Shown here piece after piece: positions 17,909-26,936 of a DNA stretch of 64,000 nt. Every line of letters begins with the position of its first letter. The stretch's first letter is position 1. The stretch is from Phyllobacterium trifolii (GTDB taxonomy: Bacteria; Pseudomonadota; Alphaproteobacteria; Rhizobiales; Rhizobiaceae). The DNA is taken from assembly GCF_014192095.1 (NCBI RefSeq), contig NZ_JACHXN010000015.1:1-64000 (forward strand), written 5' to 3'. Below the pieces are notes generated by a model. That model was not told the origin of the DNA. It ran no database searches and was given only the letters and a program-made list of their open reading frames with translations. The translations under genes and the position numbers were made by a program.

Positions 17909-18052
17909 ATTCAAATGCTCCAAACAGAGGTGGACGGCGCGCAACAGAAGATTATCCTGCGGCCAACTTTGTTGAGGCTGGTGGGACATTGGGGCGATGA
18001 TAGTTAGTGATGCTTTTCCAAATGGCTTCCACAAAGGCGAAAAGCTCCGCTC

Positions 18053-19210
18053 ATGTATGCCGCTTCGGCAACGTCGTCTCATTACGCAGCGCCTCTCCCG
18101 GCTCTCCAACGGTTCCCAATGAATGTTCCTGAATGGATCGGCGGCATCCTTGGCGGCGGATTGAGCAGTCGCGGCATTGGGTTGCAATGGGCGATTTTGC
18201 TCGGATTATCGATCCTGTTCTTCTTGCTTCTGCACGCGACTCATCTGCCGGCAGCGCTTCTACTTGGGCCGATGGCCGCGGCCATTGTGGTGGCTGCAGC
18301 GGGCGGTTCGATCCGCCTTCCGATGCATCCCTTCATTGTCGCTCAAGGGGTGATCGGCTGCCTGATCGCGCTCAGTATTCGGCCCGCAGCGCTTGCCGAG
18401 ATTCTGCACGACTGGCCCCTCTTCCTGGTGGTCATTGGGTCTGTTCTTATGGCAAGCAACGCGCTCGGCTGGTTGCTGACACGCTGGCAGGTCTTGCCCG
18501 GTACGACCGCCATCTGGGGCTCATCTCCCGGCGCAGCTTCGGCGATGACGCTGATGGCCGAGGCTTTTGGTGCAGACATCCGCCTGGTAGCATTCATGCA
18601 ATATCTACGCGTGGTCTTTGTGGCAATCGTCGCCTCGGTCGTGTCGAGTATATGGGTCACAGCTCCAGCGGCTCGGGTGCCGGAAATCGTCTGGTTCCCG
18701 TCCGTTCCCTGGCTTGGTCTTGCACAAACCTTGATACTCATAGTGCTTGGAAATTCGCTCGCCGTGCGACTGCGCATCCCTGCTGGGCCGCTTCTGGTGC
18801 CGCTTGTCGTGGGTGTGGTCCTGCAGAATACGGGTATGATGGAGATCGTATTGCCGCCCTGGCTGCTTGCCGCGGGCTACGCGTTCGTCGGCTGGAATAT
18901 CGGCTCGCGCTTCACACGACCCATTCTTGTTCATGCAGCGCGTGCTCTGCCCCGTGTCGTCGCCTCCATCCTGACCTTGATCGCGATTTGCGGAGGAATC
19001 GCCGCCATCCTCGTATGGGTAGCCGACGTGGACCCGCTGACGGCTTATCTGGCGACCAGTCCCGGCGGCGCCGATTCCGTTGCGATCATTGCGGCGTCCA
19101 GCGATGTCGACGTGGCATTCGTCATGGCAATGCAAACATCGCGTTTCATCATCGTACTTTTGACGGGCCCCGCCATTGCCCGCTTCATCGCAAAGCGAAC
19201 AGGAGTTTAA
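18053..19210 (+). CDS. AbrB/AmoA-family membrane protein
   Basis: A 385-residue inner-membrane protein of the PF05145 (AbrB duplication/ammonia monooxygenase-like) family. It has about ten hydrophobic helices in two homologous halves. Each half has a GxxxAxxLTxMAEAFGAD- or SPGGADSVAIIA-type loop. The family is often annotated as a transcriptional regulator through the name AbrB, but the sequence is that of a membrane protein with no DNA-binding domain. An in-frame ATG at 18119 (MNVPEWIGG) is an alternative start; neither start has a clear ribosome binding site. Confidence 0.8.
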   Translation: MYAASATSSHYAAPLPALQRFPMNVPEWIGGILGGGLSSRGIGLQWAILLGLSILFFLLLHATHLPAALLLGPMAAAIVVAAAGGSIRLPMHPFIVAQGVIGCLIALSIRPAALAEILHDWPLFLVVIGSVLMASNALGWLLTRWQVLPGTTAIWGSSPGAASAMTLMAEAFGADIRLVAFMQYLRVVFVAIVASVVSSIWVTAPAARVPEIVWFPSVPWLGLAQTLILIVLGNSLAVRLRIPAGPLLVPLVVGVVLQNTGMMEIVLPPWLLAAGYAFVGWNIGSRFTRPILVHAARALPRVVASILTLIAICGGIAAILVWVADVDPLTAYLATSPGGADSVAIIAASSDVDVAFVMAMQTSRFIIVLLTGPAIARFIAKRTGV

Positions 19211-19244
19211 GACCATTTTGGATTTAAGGAGTTTCGTGAAGAAA

Positions 19245-19321
19245 TGGTACGGACGGGTGGGCTCGAACCACCGACCTCAGGAGCCACAATCCTGCGCTCT
19301 AACCAACTGAGCTACGACCGC
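19245..19321 (-). tRNA. tRNA-His (anticodon GTG)
   Basis: A 77-base tRNA with encoded CCA. The anticodon loop is TTGTGGC, giving anticodon GTG for histidine. D arm GCTC/GAGC, anticodon stem CAGGA/TCCTG and T stem GGTGG/CCACC all pair. The acceptor stem has G1.U72, one U.U mismatch at 5-68 and discriminator A73, with no encoded G-1. That is the known peculiarity of alphaproteobacterial tRNA-His. Confidence 0.93.
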
Positions 19322-19414
19322 GTACCGTCATATTTTTGACAGGCGTCACATACGAAGGATTGACGCTTTTTGCAAGTGTTCGATGCAACAAAGACAAGCA
19401 CAAACCGAAAAAAG

Positions 19415-19444
19415 AAAAAGGCCGGGGGAGGATCCGGCCTTTTT
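19415..19444. terminator. Bidirectional rho-independent terminator
   Basis: AAAAAGGCCGG (19415-19425) and CCGGCCTTTTT (19434-19444) form a stem with runs of A and T on both sides. It can terminate the phasin transcript on the minus strand and any transcript arriving from the left. Confidence 0.85.
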
Positions 19445-19544
19445 CCATCAGCGCAAGACCAGGCGGGAGGAGCCATGAAGTCTTGCTTCCCCTACGGCCG
19501 GGAGGAGGAGTGCCGTCGGGGTATTTCTTGCGTCCAATCACCAA

Positions 19545-20000
19545 TTAGGCGACCTTGACGTCCTTGATTGCCTTCTCGACAGCCGACTTGACCGGTGCGG
19601 AGATTTCTTCAACGGCCTTCGAAGCAACAGCCTGGAATTCCTTGGCCTGACCGGAGATGGCTTCAGCCTGCTTGCGAACGAATGCGCTCTGCAGTTCGAT
19701 CACTTCACCAAAGGACTTCACGCCGATCAGCGCTTCGATGTGAGCGAAGCCGGCTTCGGTGTTGGCGCGGAATGCAGCCAATGCCTTGAGCGAAAGAGCG
19801 GCGCCATTCGACTGAGCAGTTTCAAAAGTGGTTTCAAGCGTCTTCTGGGCAGCTTCGGCCTGATCCTTGATCTTGGCATAAGCTTCCTTGGACTGAGCAA
19901 CGCCCTTTTCGGTGAATTCGCGAACCTGGTCGGTTACAGCGGTTGCATCGAAAGTAGGGATCGAGAACGCATCGGCAGTCTGTTTGGTGGTCTTGCTCAT
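19545..20000 (-). CDS. Phasin family protein
   Basis: A 151-residue helical protein of the Phasin_2 type. It is rich in Ala, Glu, Lys and Gln and has no signal or membrane segment. Phasins coat polyhydroxyalkanoate granules and control their size and number. The central helix GVKSFGEVIELQSAFVRKQ is typical. It is monocistronic, with a strong promoter at 20060-20088 and a terminator at 19415-19444, consistent with high expression. Confidence 0.88.
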   Translation of the reverse strand: MSKTTKQTADAFSIPTFDATAVTDQVREFTEKGVAQSKEAYAKIKDQAEAAQKTLETTFETAQSNGAALSLKALAAFRANTEAGFAHIEALIGVKSFGEVIELQSAFVRKQAEAISGQAKEFQAVASKAVEEISAPVKSAVEKAIKDVKVA

Positions 20001-20059
20001 AACAGGTTCCTTCCTTGGTGCAGATGGTCATTCGCCTCTGCAGCTGATTTCATGACCCC

Positions 20060-20088
20060 TATATAATCCAGAATATGGTGCGTTGCAA
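20060..20088 (-). promoter_or_regulatory. Predicted promoter of the phasin gene
   Basis: Minus-strand -35 TTGCAA (20083-20088), a 17-base spacer and -10 TATATA (20060-20065), about 60 bases upstream of the phasin ATG. Confidence 0.55.
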
Positions 20089-20238
20089 CATTTATTTTGC
20101 AGTGCACAATCGAGCGCCTCTTTCTAAATCGAAATTATTATGTGGACGGTTGTATTGCCGCGACGGAAGTTAACTAAACCAAGAGAAAGACATGTAAGAT
20201 AGAGGGCTGCGAGTGGACGAGTGACGGCTGGATCATTA

Positions 20239-20253
20239 TTAACAAAGTCTTAA
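20239..20253 (+). promoter_or_regulatory. CtrA-binding box upstream of the PdhS-like kinase
   Basis: A perfect TTAA-N7-TTAA motif (spacer CAAAGTC), the CtrA consensus of Caulobacter and Rhizobiales. It lies 49-63 bases before the kinase ATG. The kinase family acts on DivK in the pathway that controls CtrA, so a feedback loop is plausible. Confidence 0.55.
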
Positions 20254-20301
20254 GAACATCGCGAGGATGCGACTATTCGATCGGAGCATGCTGGTCAACA
20301 T

Positions 20302-23300
20302 ATGGCGTCTGGAACTTATCCATTCATCGACATCGCCGTCCTCGACGAGATCCGCGAGCACTTTGCCAATGGCGATGCGCTCGTCGTGATATCGCAGGAT
20401 CTGCAGAACGTCATCTGGGCCAATGGCCAAGGGGCGTCGATGCTTGGCTATGCGTCGATCGACGAGATACTGGGTGGCGGAGCGGTGCTCGGCATACAGG
20501 CACGGCGGCAGCTGATGGCGCTGGATGGTTTTCCTGCCATCGGGCACGGACGCACTGTCTCGTTACGCATTGCCTTCGGGCTTTCCAGCCGCATCCTGAC
20601 ATTCCAGGCGAGCGATCTGAAACTGCCGCGCGGCGAACAGGCCATTCTTCTCTCCATCGCCAATGCTGATCGGGCAAGCTCCGGAAAGCAGATCGCAGCA
20701 TTGGCAATCAAGGGCTTTGGCGACCGGACAACGCATGCGGCGATGATCGACGCCAATGGCGGCGTGATCGCCGCATCGCAGCAGTTTGCCAGGCTCGCAT
20801 TCAACGACAAGATCCTCGGCGATCTCGTGCGGGAGGTGCGGCTCGAGCGCGACCGTTTGGTCAAGCGCCCAGTACAGACAGCGAAGGGCACTATACCTAC
20901 CGGCATTGCAAGACTGACCGACAGCCCCGCAATGCATCTGTTGTTTGCGATCGAGCCGGAGATTGTGGACGGGCAGACAAGCGAGATTGCGGCGCAGCCA
21001 GAACTTGCCGTTGTGCCCGAGGCGCCCATTGCCGATGCGCAGGTAGATCATGCAGCGGCAGCGCCTCAAACATCCTTTGCGCTCGAGCCATCATTCGAAG
21101 ACACGGAAACACCTTCGGGCGTTTTCCAGTACGTACCATCCGAGGCGCCGGTGCGCTTTGTCTGGAAGGTCGACGCGCAGGCGAATTTCAGCGAGATATC
21201 ACCAGAATTCTCGGCCGCTGTCGGACCGCAATCGGCGTCGATCATCGGCAGATCTTTCCGGGCCGTGGCTGCGAGCCATGGGTTCGACGAAAATGAGGAA
21301 ATCGCCGCGCTTCTCGAGCGCCGCGACACATGGTCGGGACGGACGGTGCTATGGCCAATCCAAGGCACGGACCTGCGCGTGCCGATCGAGCTTGCGGCAC
21401 TGCCGATCTATTCGCGTGACCGGGCATTCCTGGGTTTCCGGGGGTTTGGCGTGGCCCGCATGGGTGATGTCACAGCCGATCCGAAAGCCGCCGGCAAGAC
21501 ATTGAAGGACGGACAAACGGACGTGCTGAGTGCCACCGTAGACATGTTCAACGGGGAAAAACCCGCTCTAGAGATCACGCCAGATACAACGGACAACATC
21601 ATTCCGCTCAAGACGCAGCGGCCCTCACGCGACGACGGGCGGCTGAACGATGCCGAACGCAATGCATTTCGCGAAATTGCCGAAAGGCTGCGCCGCGAAG
21701 TGCTGGGCGACGGCCCGAAGAGCGGTCGCGACGCAGAACCTGCGCCTGCTGCACCTCCGGCTTCGAAGATGAAGCCCGAGGTTCCGGATGCGGAAGTGGT
21801 CGGTCCGGGCTATGCCGTTGCGGAACGCGATAACAAGGACGAACTCGCCCGGCCTGAGGATTTTGCGGTCAACATCCGCGAACAGGCTCGGCAGGGCGTC
21901 GACACGTCCCTTCTCGCCGCCCTGCCCTTGCCGGTCCTGATTCACCGCCAGGGCCAGATACTTTATGCAAATCCCGCGCTGCTGGAGAGCATATTGTATG
22001 CGTCTGCCGAAGCGATAAACGATGCGGGCGGCTTGAGCATCCTCTTCGCCGATGAAAATGACGATGGCAGAGAGGACGACGAAGCCGGCATGAACCTGCG
22101 GCGCAGCGATGGCTCGGTGATGCGGGTGCAGGCGCATCTGCAGGCGGTCCGCTGGGACGAAGCAACCGAGAATGGCGAGCGCGCGCTGCTGCTCGCATTG
22201 TCGCCGCAAGCCCCGACTGCCGATCATTTCGAGATGAGCGAACGCCAGCTCCTGCAGACGCGCATCGATGAGCTCAGCGCCATTCTCGATACGGCGACCG
22301 ACGGCGTGATCCTGCTCGATTCAGCCGGCTCGATCCGCTCCGTCAACCATTCCGCCGCTGCGCTCTTCGGCTACGAGCCGGAGGAGTTGACCGGTAAAGC
22401 CTTCTCCATGCTCTTCGCCATCGAAAGTCAGCGCGCGGCGATGGATTATCTGAACAGTCTTTCGGAAAATGGCGTCGCCAGTCTGCTCAATGACGGGCGC
22501 GAGGTGATCGGCCGTGAAGCCCAAGGCCGCTTCATCCCCCTGTTCATGACCATCGGCAAGCTTGATGCCTCCAAGGGCTACTGTGTTGTCCTGCGTGACA
22601 TCACACATTGGAAGCGGGCTGAAGAAGAGCTGGTCAGCGCCCGGCGAGAGGCGGAACGTACATCTGCCCAAAAGAGCGAATTTCTGGCACGCATCAGCCA
22701 TGAAATCCGCACACCGCTCAATGCCATCATCGGCTTTTCCGAATTGATGGCGGACGAGAAGTTCGGCCCTATCGGCAGCGAACGCTACCGCGACTATCTG
22801 AACGATATCAGCCGCTCCGGCAATCATGTCCTGTCGCTGGTCAACGATCTTCTCGATATTTCGAAGATCGAGGCCGGAGCCGTCGAGATGGATTTCGAGG
22901 CGGTTTCGCTCAACGAAGCGCTGACGGAAGCCGTCGCCATCATGCAGCCGCAAGCGAACCGCGAGCGGGTTATCATTCGTTCGAGCCTGACATCGCGGCT
23001 GCCCGACATTGTCGCAGACCATCGTTCGATCACCCAGATCGCGCTCAATCTCTTGTCCAATGCCATCCGGTTCACCGGGCCCGGCGGCCAGGTCATTGTC
23101 TCCACGAGCTATGAGGCGAGCGGCGATGTGCTTTTGCGCGTGCGGGACACGGGCATCGGCATGACGCGACAGGAGGTCGAACAGGCCCTGCGGCCCTACA
23201 AGCAGATCACCACGCCGAAGCATTCTCGAAGCGATGGTACCGGTCTTGGCCTGCCGTTGACCAAGGCGATGGCCGAAGCCAACCGCGCCAATTTCACGAT

Positions 23301-23370
23301 CGACTCCAATCCCGGTCGCGGAACAATGGTCGAGATAACATTTCCGTCCACGCGTGTTCTTGCTGAATAG
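20302..23370 (+). CDS. pdhS: PAS-domain sensor histidine kinase, PdhS-like
   Basis: A 1022-residue soluble kinase. A long N-terminal sensing region includes PAS-like segments near residues 10-90, 285-390 and 530-640. A clear PAS domain follows at about 655-770 (LDTATDGVILLDSAGSIRSVN), then HisKA with His800 in EFLARISHEIRTPLNAI, and an HATPase domain ending near DGTGLGLPLTK. Size and kinase core match Brucella PdhS, the old-pole kinase that interacts with DivK and is needed for asymmetric division. Orthology is inferred from recollection. No transmembrane helix is visible, and no receiver domain is attached. A CtrA box precedes the gene. Confidence 0.85.
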   Translation: MASGTYPFIDIAVLDEIREHFANGDALVVISQDLQNVIWANGQGASMLGYASIDEILGGGAVLGIQARRQLMALDGFPAIGHGRTVSLRIAFGLSSRILTFQASDLKLPRGEQAILLSIANADRASSGKQIAALAIKGFGDRTTHAAMIDANGGVIAASQQFARLAFNDKILGDLVREVRLERDRLVKRPVQTAKGTIPTGIARLTDSPAMHLLFAIEPEIVDGQTSEIAAQPELAVVPEAPIADAQVDHAAAAPQTSFALEPSFEDTETPSGVFQYVPSEAPVRFVWKVDAQANFSEISPEFSAAVGPQSASIIGRSFRAVAASHGFDENEEIAALLERRDTWSGRTVLWPIQGTDLRVPIELAALPIYSRDRAFLGFRGFGVARMGDVTADPKAAGKTLKDGQTDVLSATVDMFNGEKPALEITPDTTDNIIPLKTQRPSRDDGRLNDAERNAFREIAERLRREVLGDGPKSGRDAEPAPAAPPASKMKPEVPDAEVVGPGYAVAERDNKDELARPEDFAVNIREQARQGVDTSLLAALPLPVLIHRQGQILYANPALLESILYASAEAINDAGGLSILFADENDDGREDDEAGMNLRRSDGSVMRVQAHLQAVRWDEATENGERALLLALSPQAPTADHFEMSERQLLQTRIDELSAILDTATDGVILLDSAGSIRSVNHSAAALFGYEPEELTGKAFSMLFAIESQRAAMDYLNSLSENGVASLLNDGREVIGREAQGRFIPLFMTIGKLDASKGYCVVLRDITHWKRAEEELVSARREAERTSAQKSEFLARISHEIRTPLNAIIGFSELMADEKFGPIGSERYRDYLNDISRSGNHVLSLVNDLLDISKIEAGAVEMDFEAVSLNEALTEAVAIMQPQANRERVIIRSSLTSRLPDIVADHRSITQIALNLLSNAIRFTGPGGQVIVSTSYEASGDVLLRVRDTGIGMTRQEVEQALRPYKQITTPKHSRSDGTGLGLPLTKAMAEANRANFTIDSNPGRGTMVEITFPSTRVLAE

Positions 23371-23486
23371 ACGGCCAATTCACAAACGGGTCATTTCCAA
23401 CAAATCGATCGTAAAAGGTCTATACCGGCTTGAATTGCCCCGCATGATCGCTAAACCGTGGAAGGCAATGCAAAAATCCTTACAGC

Positions 23487-25400
23487 ATGCAGCTGAAGGG
23501 ACTGAAATCGGAAACGCTCATGTCCTGGTACAGGCCAAGGAACCTTCTCGCCACGATCGTGATGTTGGCTCTCATCGCCGTGGGAGTTCTGGCGGCCCTG
23601 CCCTACCTCGTCAGCACGGATCTGATCCGGGCGAGGCTCATCCAGGAAATCAGCAACTGGACCGGCTATAGCGTCGAGTCGCGCCAGTCGCCGCAGATAT
23701 CGTTTTTCCCCGTATTCGCCGCCTCGCTGGGCGATGTGACAATCCGCAATCCATGGCAGAGTGAAGGCGCACCATTCATGCAGGCGGAGCGCATCGAAGT
23801 CGACCTGTCGTTACTTTCCGCGCTGATGGGCAATATCGAATTCACCGAAACCAAAATCGTACGGCCGAAATTTGTCATCGACGAACCGATCAAAAGCCTG
23901 TCAGAGATCGGTGAAGCCCTTGCCAAGAGTGACGGCCGGATCGGCGATGTCGTCCGGGAAGCGCGCGTTGCTGTTGAAGCCAATCCCGCCAAGCCGGATA
24001 TGAGCAGTGTATCGTCGCAACCGTTCGGGCGTGTGCGGCTCGAAGACGCGACGGTCACCTTCAAGCGGCCAATCAACGGCGCCGAAGAACAGATTTCGAG
24101 CATCAGCGGCGTTTTCGACTGGCCGCAGACTTCGGGTGTTGCCAGTTTCCAGGGCAAGGCCATCTGGCACGGCGAAGAAACGGAAATTGACAGTTCTGCG
24201 ACGCGGGCGTTGTTGCTTCTGGCTGGCGGCACCAGTCCTCTGCAGGTCAATCTTAGCTCGACACCTCTCACACTGTCATTCAATGGATCGGCCAATGTCT
24301 CCAAGGGCCAGTTTTACGAAGGCACGCTTTCACTGACCTCGCCATCTCTAAGACGCACGCTTGAATGGTCGAGAATGGCGACAATTCCTGGCGCGCCGAT
24401 CGGCAGTTTCGCACTGGATGCATCCGTCTCCGGATCCGCTACGCGCATGAAACTGGACGGGCTGACGGCAACACTGAACGACAATCCCGCGAAGGGCGTG
24501 ATCGAGGTCGTGCTTAATCAGGGAACACCCAGCGTTACCGGTACGCTTGCCTTCGAAACGCTCGACATTCATTCGGTGTTCTCAGGTTTCATGCCCTTGC
24601 CGGATGGTACCACGAACGCTGACGCGGTTATCGACAGTGGTTTCCTGAAGCTGCTCAATCTTGATCTGCGCGTCTCCACACAGAAAGCGACCATCGGGAC
24701 GATCGATCTCTCGAAGGTCGCGGCAACGGCACAAATCCGCAATGGGCGCGCCATGTTCGATATCGGCGAGGCCTCGGCGTTCGGTGGTTCGGTTGCCGCA
24801 AGTTTCCAGCTTGCGGATGAGGGGGATGGCGCAACGACCGGTGAATTGCGCCTCAACGGCACAGATGTGAACAGTGCTTCGATCGCCTCCCTGCTTGGAT
24901 TTGGCGATCGCTTCCAATTGGGCAAGGGAACGATGTCCCTTGTCTTGAAGGGTCCGATATCACGTTGGTCAACAGCGCTCGGCAACGCCAAGGGAACACT
25001 GTCCATGCGCTTCGCTAGCGGACAGATCCGCAGCCTGGACTTCAACGGGCTCCTGAGCAAAGCCAAGACGGACCGTTTCTTCAGCCTCAACGAAAAGACG
25101 GATGCCTGGCTGGCCTTCGACAAATTCGAGGCCAAGGCGAATATCATGGATGGCGTGGCGGCACTGGAGACGGCGCAAATCCAGACCAAGTCCGGTACGC
25201 TGAGTTTTGCCGGCATCGTGACGCTGATCGGCAAGAGCCTCGCGCTCACAGGTGACTTCGCGGCCCCGGTTCCCGCTGCGGCCCCGGCGGCAGGCGCTGC
25301 ACCGGACGCACCCAAGCCGGAACCGACGGTCAATCACACACGCTTTTTCATAGGCGGTTCCTGGGACAATCCGTTTATCTCGCCAATCATTGCGCAGTAG
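23487..25400 (+). CDS. AsmA family protein
   Basis: A 637-residue AsmA-like protein. A single N-terminal membrane anchor (about residues 21-43) is followed by a large periplasmic beta-rich body. The TAMB/AsmA C-terminal signature appears near residues 470-560 (LLGFGDRFQLGKGTMSLVLKGP to GTLSMRFASGQI). A proline/alanine linker precedes the end. AsmA-like proteins bridge the two membranes and are linked to phospholipid transport and outer-membrane biogenesis. An in-frame ATG at 23520 (MSWYRPRNLL) is an equally good start. It lies downstream of the PdhS-like gene. Confidence 0.85.
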   Translation: MQLKGLKSETLMSWYRPRNLLATIVMLALIAVGVLAALPYLVSTDLIRARLIQEISNWTGYSVESRQSPQISFFPVFAASLGDVTIRNPWQSEGAPFMQAERIEVDLSLLSALMGNIEFTETKIVRPKFVIDEPIKSLSEIGEALAKSDGRIGDVVREARVAVEANPAKPDMSSVSSQPFGRVRLEDATVTFKRPINGAEEQISSISGVFDWPQTSGVASFQGKAIWHGEETEIDSSATRALLLLAGGTSPLQVNLSSTPLTLSFNGSANVSKGQFYEGTLSLTSPSLRRTLEWSRMATIPGAPIGSFALDASVSGSATRMKLDGLTATLNDNPAKGVIEVVLNQGTPSVTGTLAFETLDIHSVFSGFMPLPDGTTNADAVIDSGFLKLLNLDLRVSTQKATIGTIDLSKVAATAQIRNGRAMFDIGEASAFGGSVAASFQLADEGDGATTGELRLNGTDVNSASIASLLGFGDRFQLGKGTMSLVLKGPISRWSTALGNAKGTLSMRFASGQIRSLDFNGLLSKAKTDRFFSLNEKTDAWLAFDKFEAKANIMDGVAALETAQIQTKSGTLSFAGIVTLIGKSLALTGDFAAPVPAAAPAAGAAPDAPKPEPTVNHTRFFIGGSWDNPFISPIIAQ

Positions 25401-25406
25401 ACGGGC

Positions 25407-25811
25407 TCAAGCCGCACTGCGAATACGCGCGCGAGCCGCATCGGCCAAATAAGCCGACCGTGACTGCCCTTTTGCCTGGGCGGCTCTATCGATGGCGTCT
25501 AATAAGTTTTCATCCATCGACACATTGATGCGCACAGATTTCCCAGGCAAATCAAACAGCACAATCGTCAAAAAACCGTCACCAAGACTATCGGCAAATA
25601 ATGGGTCGGATCTAAGTTCCGAGAGGGTACGAACAAAGGGAAGTTGGTCTCCGTCTTCGACCATGCCAGCCACATGAAAGTTGAGTGTTTCCTCTCCCCT
25701 GCGGATCGCATCCTCTTCAGTTTGTCCACCAGAAACGCAACCCGGAAAATCTGGAAACGATATACCAAAGCCTTTATCGCCTTCATGTAGAATAGCATAG
25801 GTAAATGGCAT
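25407..25811 (-). CDS. hicB: HicB-family antitoxin
   Basis: A 134-residue HicB antitoxin. The N-terminal partially degraded RNase-H-like domain (FGISFPDFPGCVSGGQTEEDA) is followed by a C-terminal ribbon-helix-helix DNA-binding domain (VRINVSMDENLLDAIDRAAQ). HicB neutralises HicA and represses the operon. It is the second gene, 28 bases after hicA. Confidence 0.92.
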   Translation of the reverse strand: MPFTYAILHEGDKGFGISFPDFPGCVSGGQTEEDAIRRGEETLNFHVAGMVEDGDQLPFVRTLSELRSDPLFADSLGDGFLTIVLFDLPGKSVRINVSMDENLLDAIDRAAQAKGQSRSAYLADAARARIRSAA

Positions 25812-25839
25812 TTTGGCCTCCTGTGCGACTATGGCCGGC

Positions 25840-26049
25840 TTACCAATCCCAGCCAGCCTGTATGAAGATGGACCTAAGTGTCTTTATTGGAAATTCCGTA
25901 ACACCCATATCGACGGTAACTTTACCCGGCTTGGAAGGATGAACATACTGAACGTGGTCTCCAGGTCCCTTCCGCTTGATCTCCCATCCGTCGGAACGCA
26001 AATGTTTGACAACTTCGCGTGGCGTCATAGGACTGCGTTTTGGCGACAT
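25840..26049 (-). CDS. hicA: HicA-family mRNA interferase toxin
   Basis: A 69-residue double-stranded-RNA-binding-like toxin. It has the family pattern REVVKHLRSDGWEIKRKGPGDHVQYVHP. His27 is within GDH and is the expected catalytic His by family pattern. HicA cleaves mRNA and blocks growth when free of HicB. Toxin precedes antitoxin in the operon. It is downstream of potI on the same strand with a 67-base gap that holds a direct repeat suitable as an operator. Confidence 0.92.
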   Translation of the reverse strand: MSPKRSPMTPREVVKHLRSDGWEIKRKGPGDHVQYVHPSKPGKVTVDMGVTEFPIKTLRSIFIQAGWDW

Positions 26050-26088
26050 TCAACTGCCTAGTCTCAATTAATATGCTCAAATATTTGT

Positions 26089-26107
26089 TGTGTAAAGGTG
26101 TGTAAAG
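26089..26107 (-). promoter_or_regulatory. Direct repeat, candidate HicB operator
   Basis: TGTGTAAAG occurs twice, at 26089-26097 and 26099-26107, with exactly 10 bases between starts (one helical turn). It lies 40-58 bases upstream of hicA. A ribbon-helix-helix repressor could bind such a site. Confidence 0.35.
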
Positions 26108-26116
26108 AAACGTCGG

Positions 26117-26935
26117 CTAGTTCCGTGCAGCGGCCTGTTCGTCGCGTGCCTTCTGGACCTCGCGGCGCTTGTTGGCGATCGACGCAATGATCACGCCGAC
26201 TGCTACGATGGCAATCAGGATGGTACAGGCGGCGTTGATTTCCGGCGTCACGCCGAGTCGGACCTGCGAGTAAATACGCATGGGCAGCGTGGTCGCGCCC
26301 GGCCCTGAGGTGAAGCTGGAAATGACCAGATCGTCCAGCGAAAGGGTGAAGGCAAGCATCCAGCCAGAGACCACTGCCGGCAGGATCACCGGCAGTGTTA
26401 CCTTGAAGAACGTCGTGACCGGCGTTGCCCCAAGGTCCATCGCCGCTTCTTCCAGCGAGCGGTCAAATGTCACCAGTCGCGACTGCACGACGACGGCGAC
26501 AAAGCACATGGAGAAGGTGATATGTGCGAGGATCATGGTCCACAGGCCGCGGTCGAAGCCGATGGCAACGAAGAGCAGAAGCATCGACAATCCAGTGATG
26601 ACTTCCGGCATGACCAGCGGCGCGTAGATCATTGCTGAAAACAGCAAGCGCCCGCGAAAGCGCGTATAGCGGGTCATAGCCAAGGCACCGAGTGTTCCGA
26701 GAATTGTCGCAACTGTGGCAGAGACCAGCCCGACGCGGATGGTTACCCAAGCCGCATCGATAAAGCTCTGGTTGTGGAACAGAGAGACGTACCATTTTGT
26801 CGAAAACCCCGCCCACACGGTGACGAGCCGGGATTCGTTGAACGAAAAGACGACCAGAAGGACGATCGGCAAATAAAGGAAGGCGAAACCGAAAACCAGG
26901 GAGGCAATGTTGAAGCGGGACCAGGTGGTGTTCAT
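26117..26935 (-). CDS. potI: Putrescine/spermidine ABC transporter permease PotI
   Basis: A 272-residue inner-membrane permease with six predicted helices. The MetI-type EAA loop is EEAAMDLGATPVTTFFKVTLP. It is the second permease of the PotFGHI-type polyamine importer. The ATG at 26935 sits one base after the potH stop region, so translation is coupled; in-frame upstream codons belong to potH sequence. HicAB follows downstream. Confidence 0.9.
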   Translation of the reverse strand: MNTTWSRFNIASLVFGFAFLYLPIVLLVVFSFNESRLVTVWAGFSTKWYVSLFHNQSFIDAAWVTIRVGLVSATVATILGTLGALAMTRYTRFRGRLLFSAMIYAPLVMPEVITGLSMLLLFVAIGFDRGLWTMILAHITFSMCFVAVVVQSRLVTFDRSLEEAAMDLGATPVTTFFKVTLPVILPAVVSGWMLAFTLSLDDLVISSFTSGPGATTLPMRIYSQVRLGVTPEINAACTILIAIVAVGVIIASIANKRREVQKARDEQAAARN

Positions 26936-26936
26936 T

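Larger units (their letters stand above)
17563..17915 (-). repeat. Tandem duplicated module, copy B
   Basis: Second copy of the module at 17168-17518. The promoter boxes, the 5' hairpin and the unpaired middle are identical in both copies, while the loop of the terminator hairpin differs almost completely. The pattern suggests an old duplication kept under selection on the RNA body. Confidence 0.8.

Noticed and set aside
25407-26049. HicAB and repeats as boundary of a genomic island
   Set aside because: No integrase, tRNA junction or direct-repeat boundary flanks the pair, and the codon style matches the neighbours.
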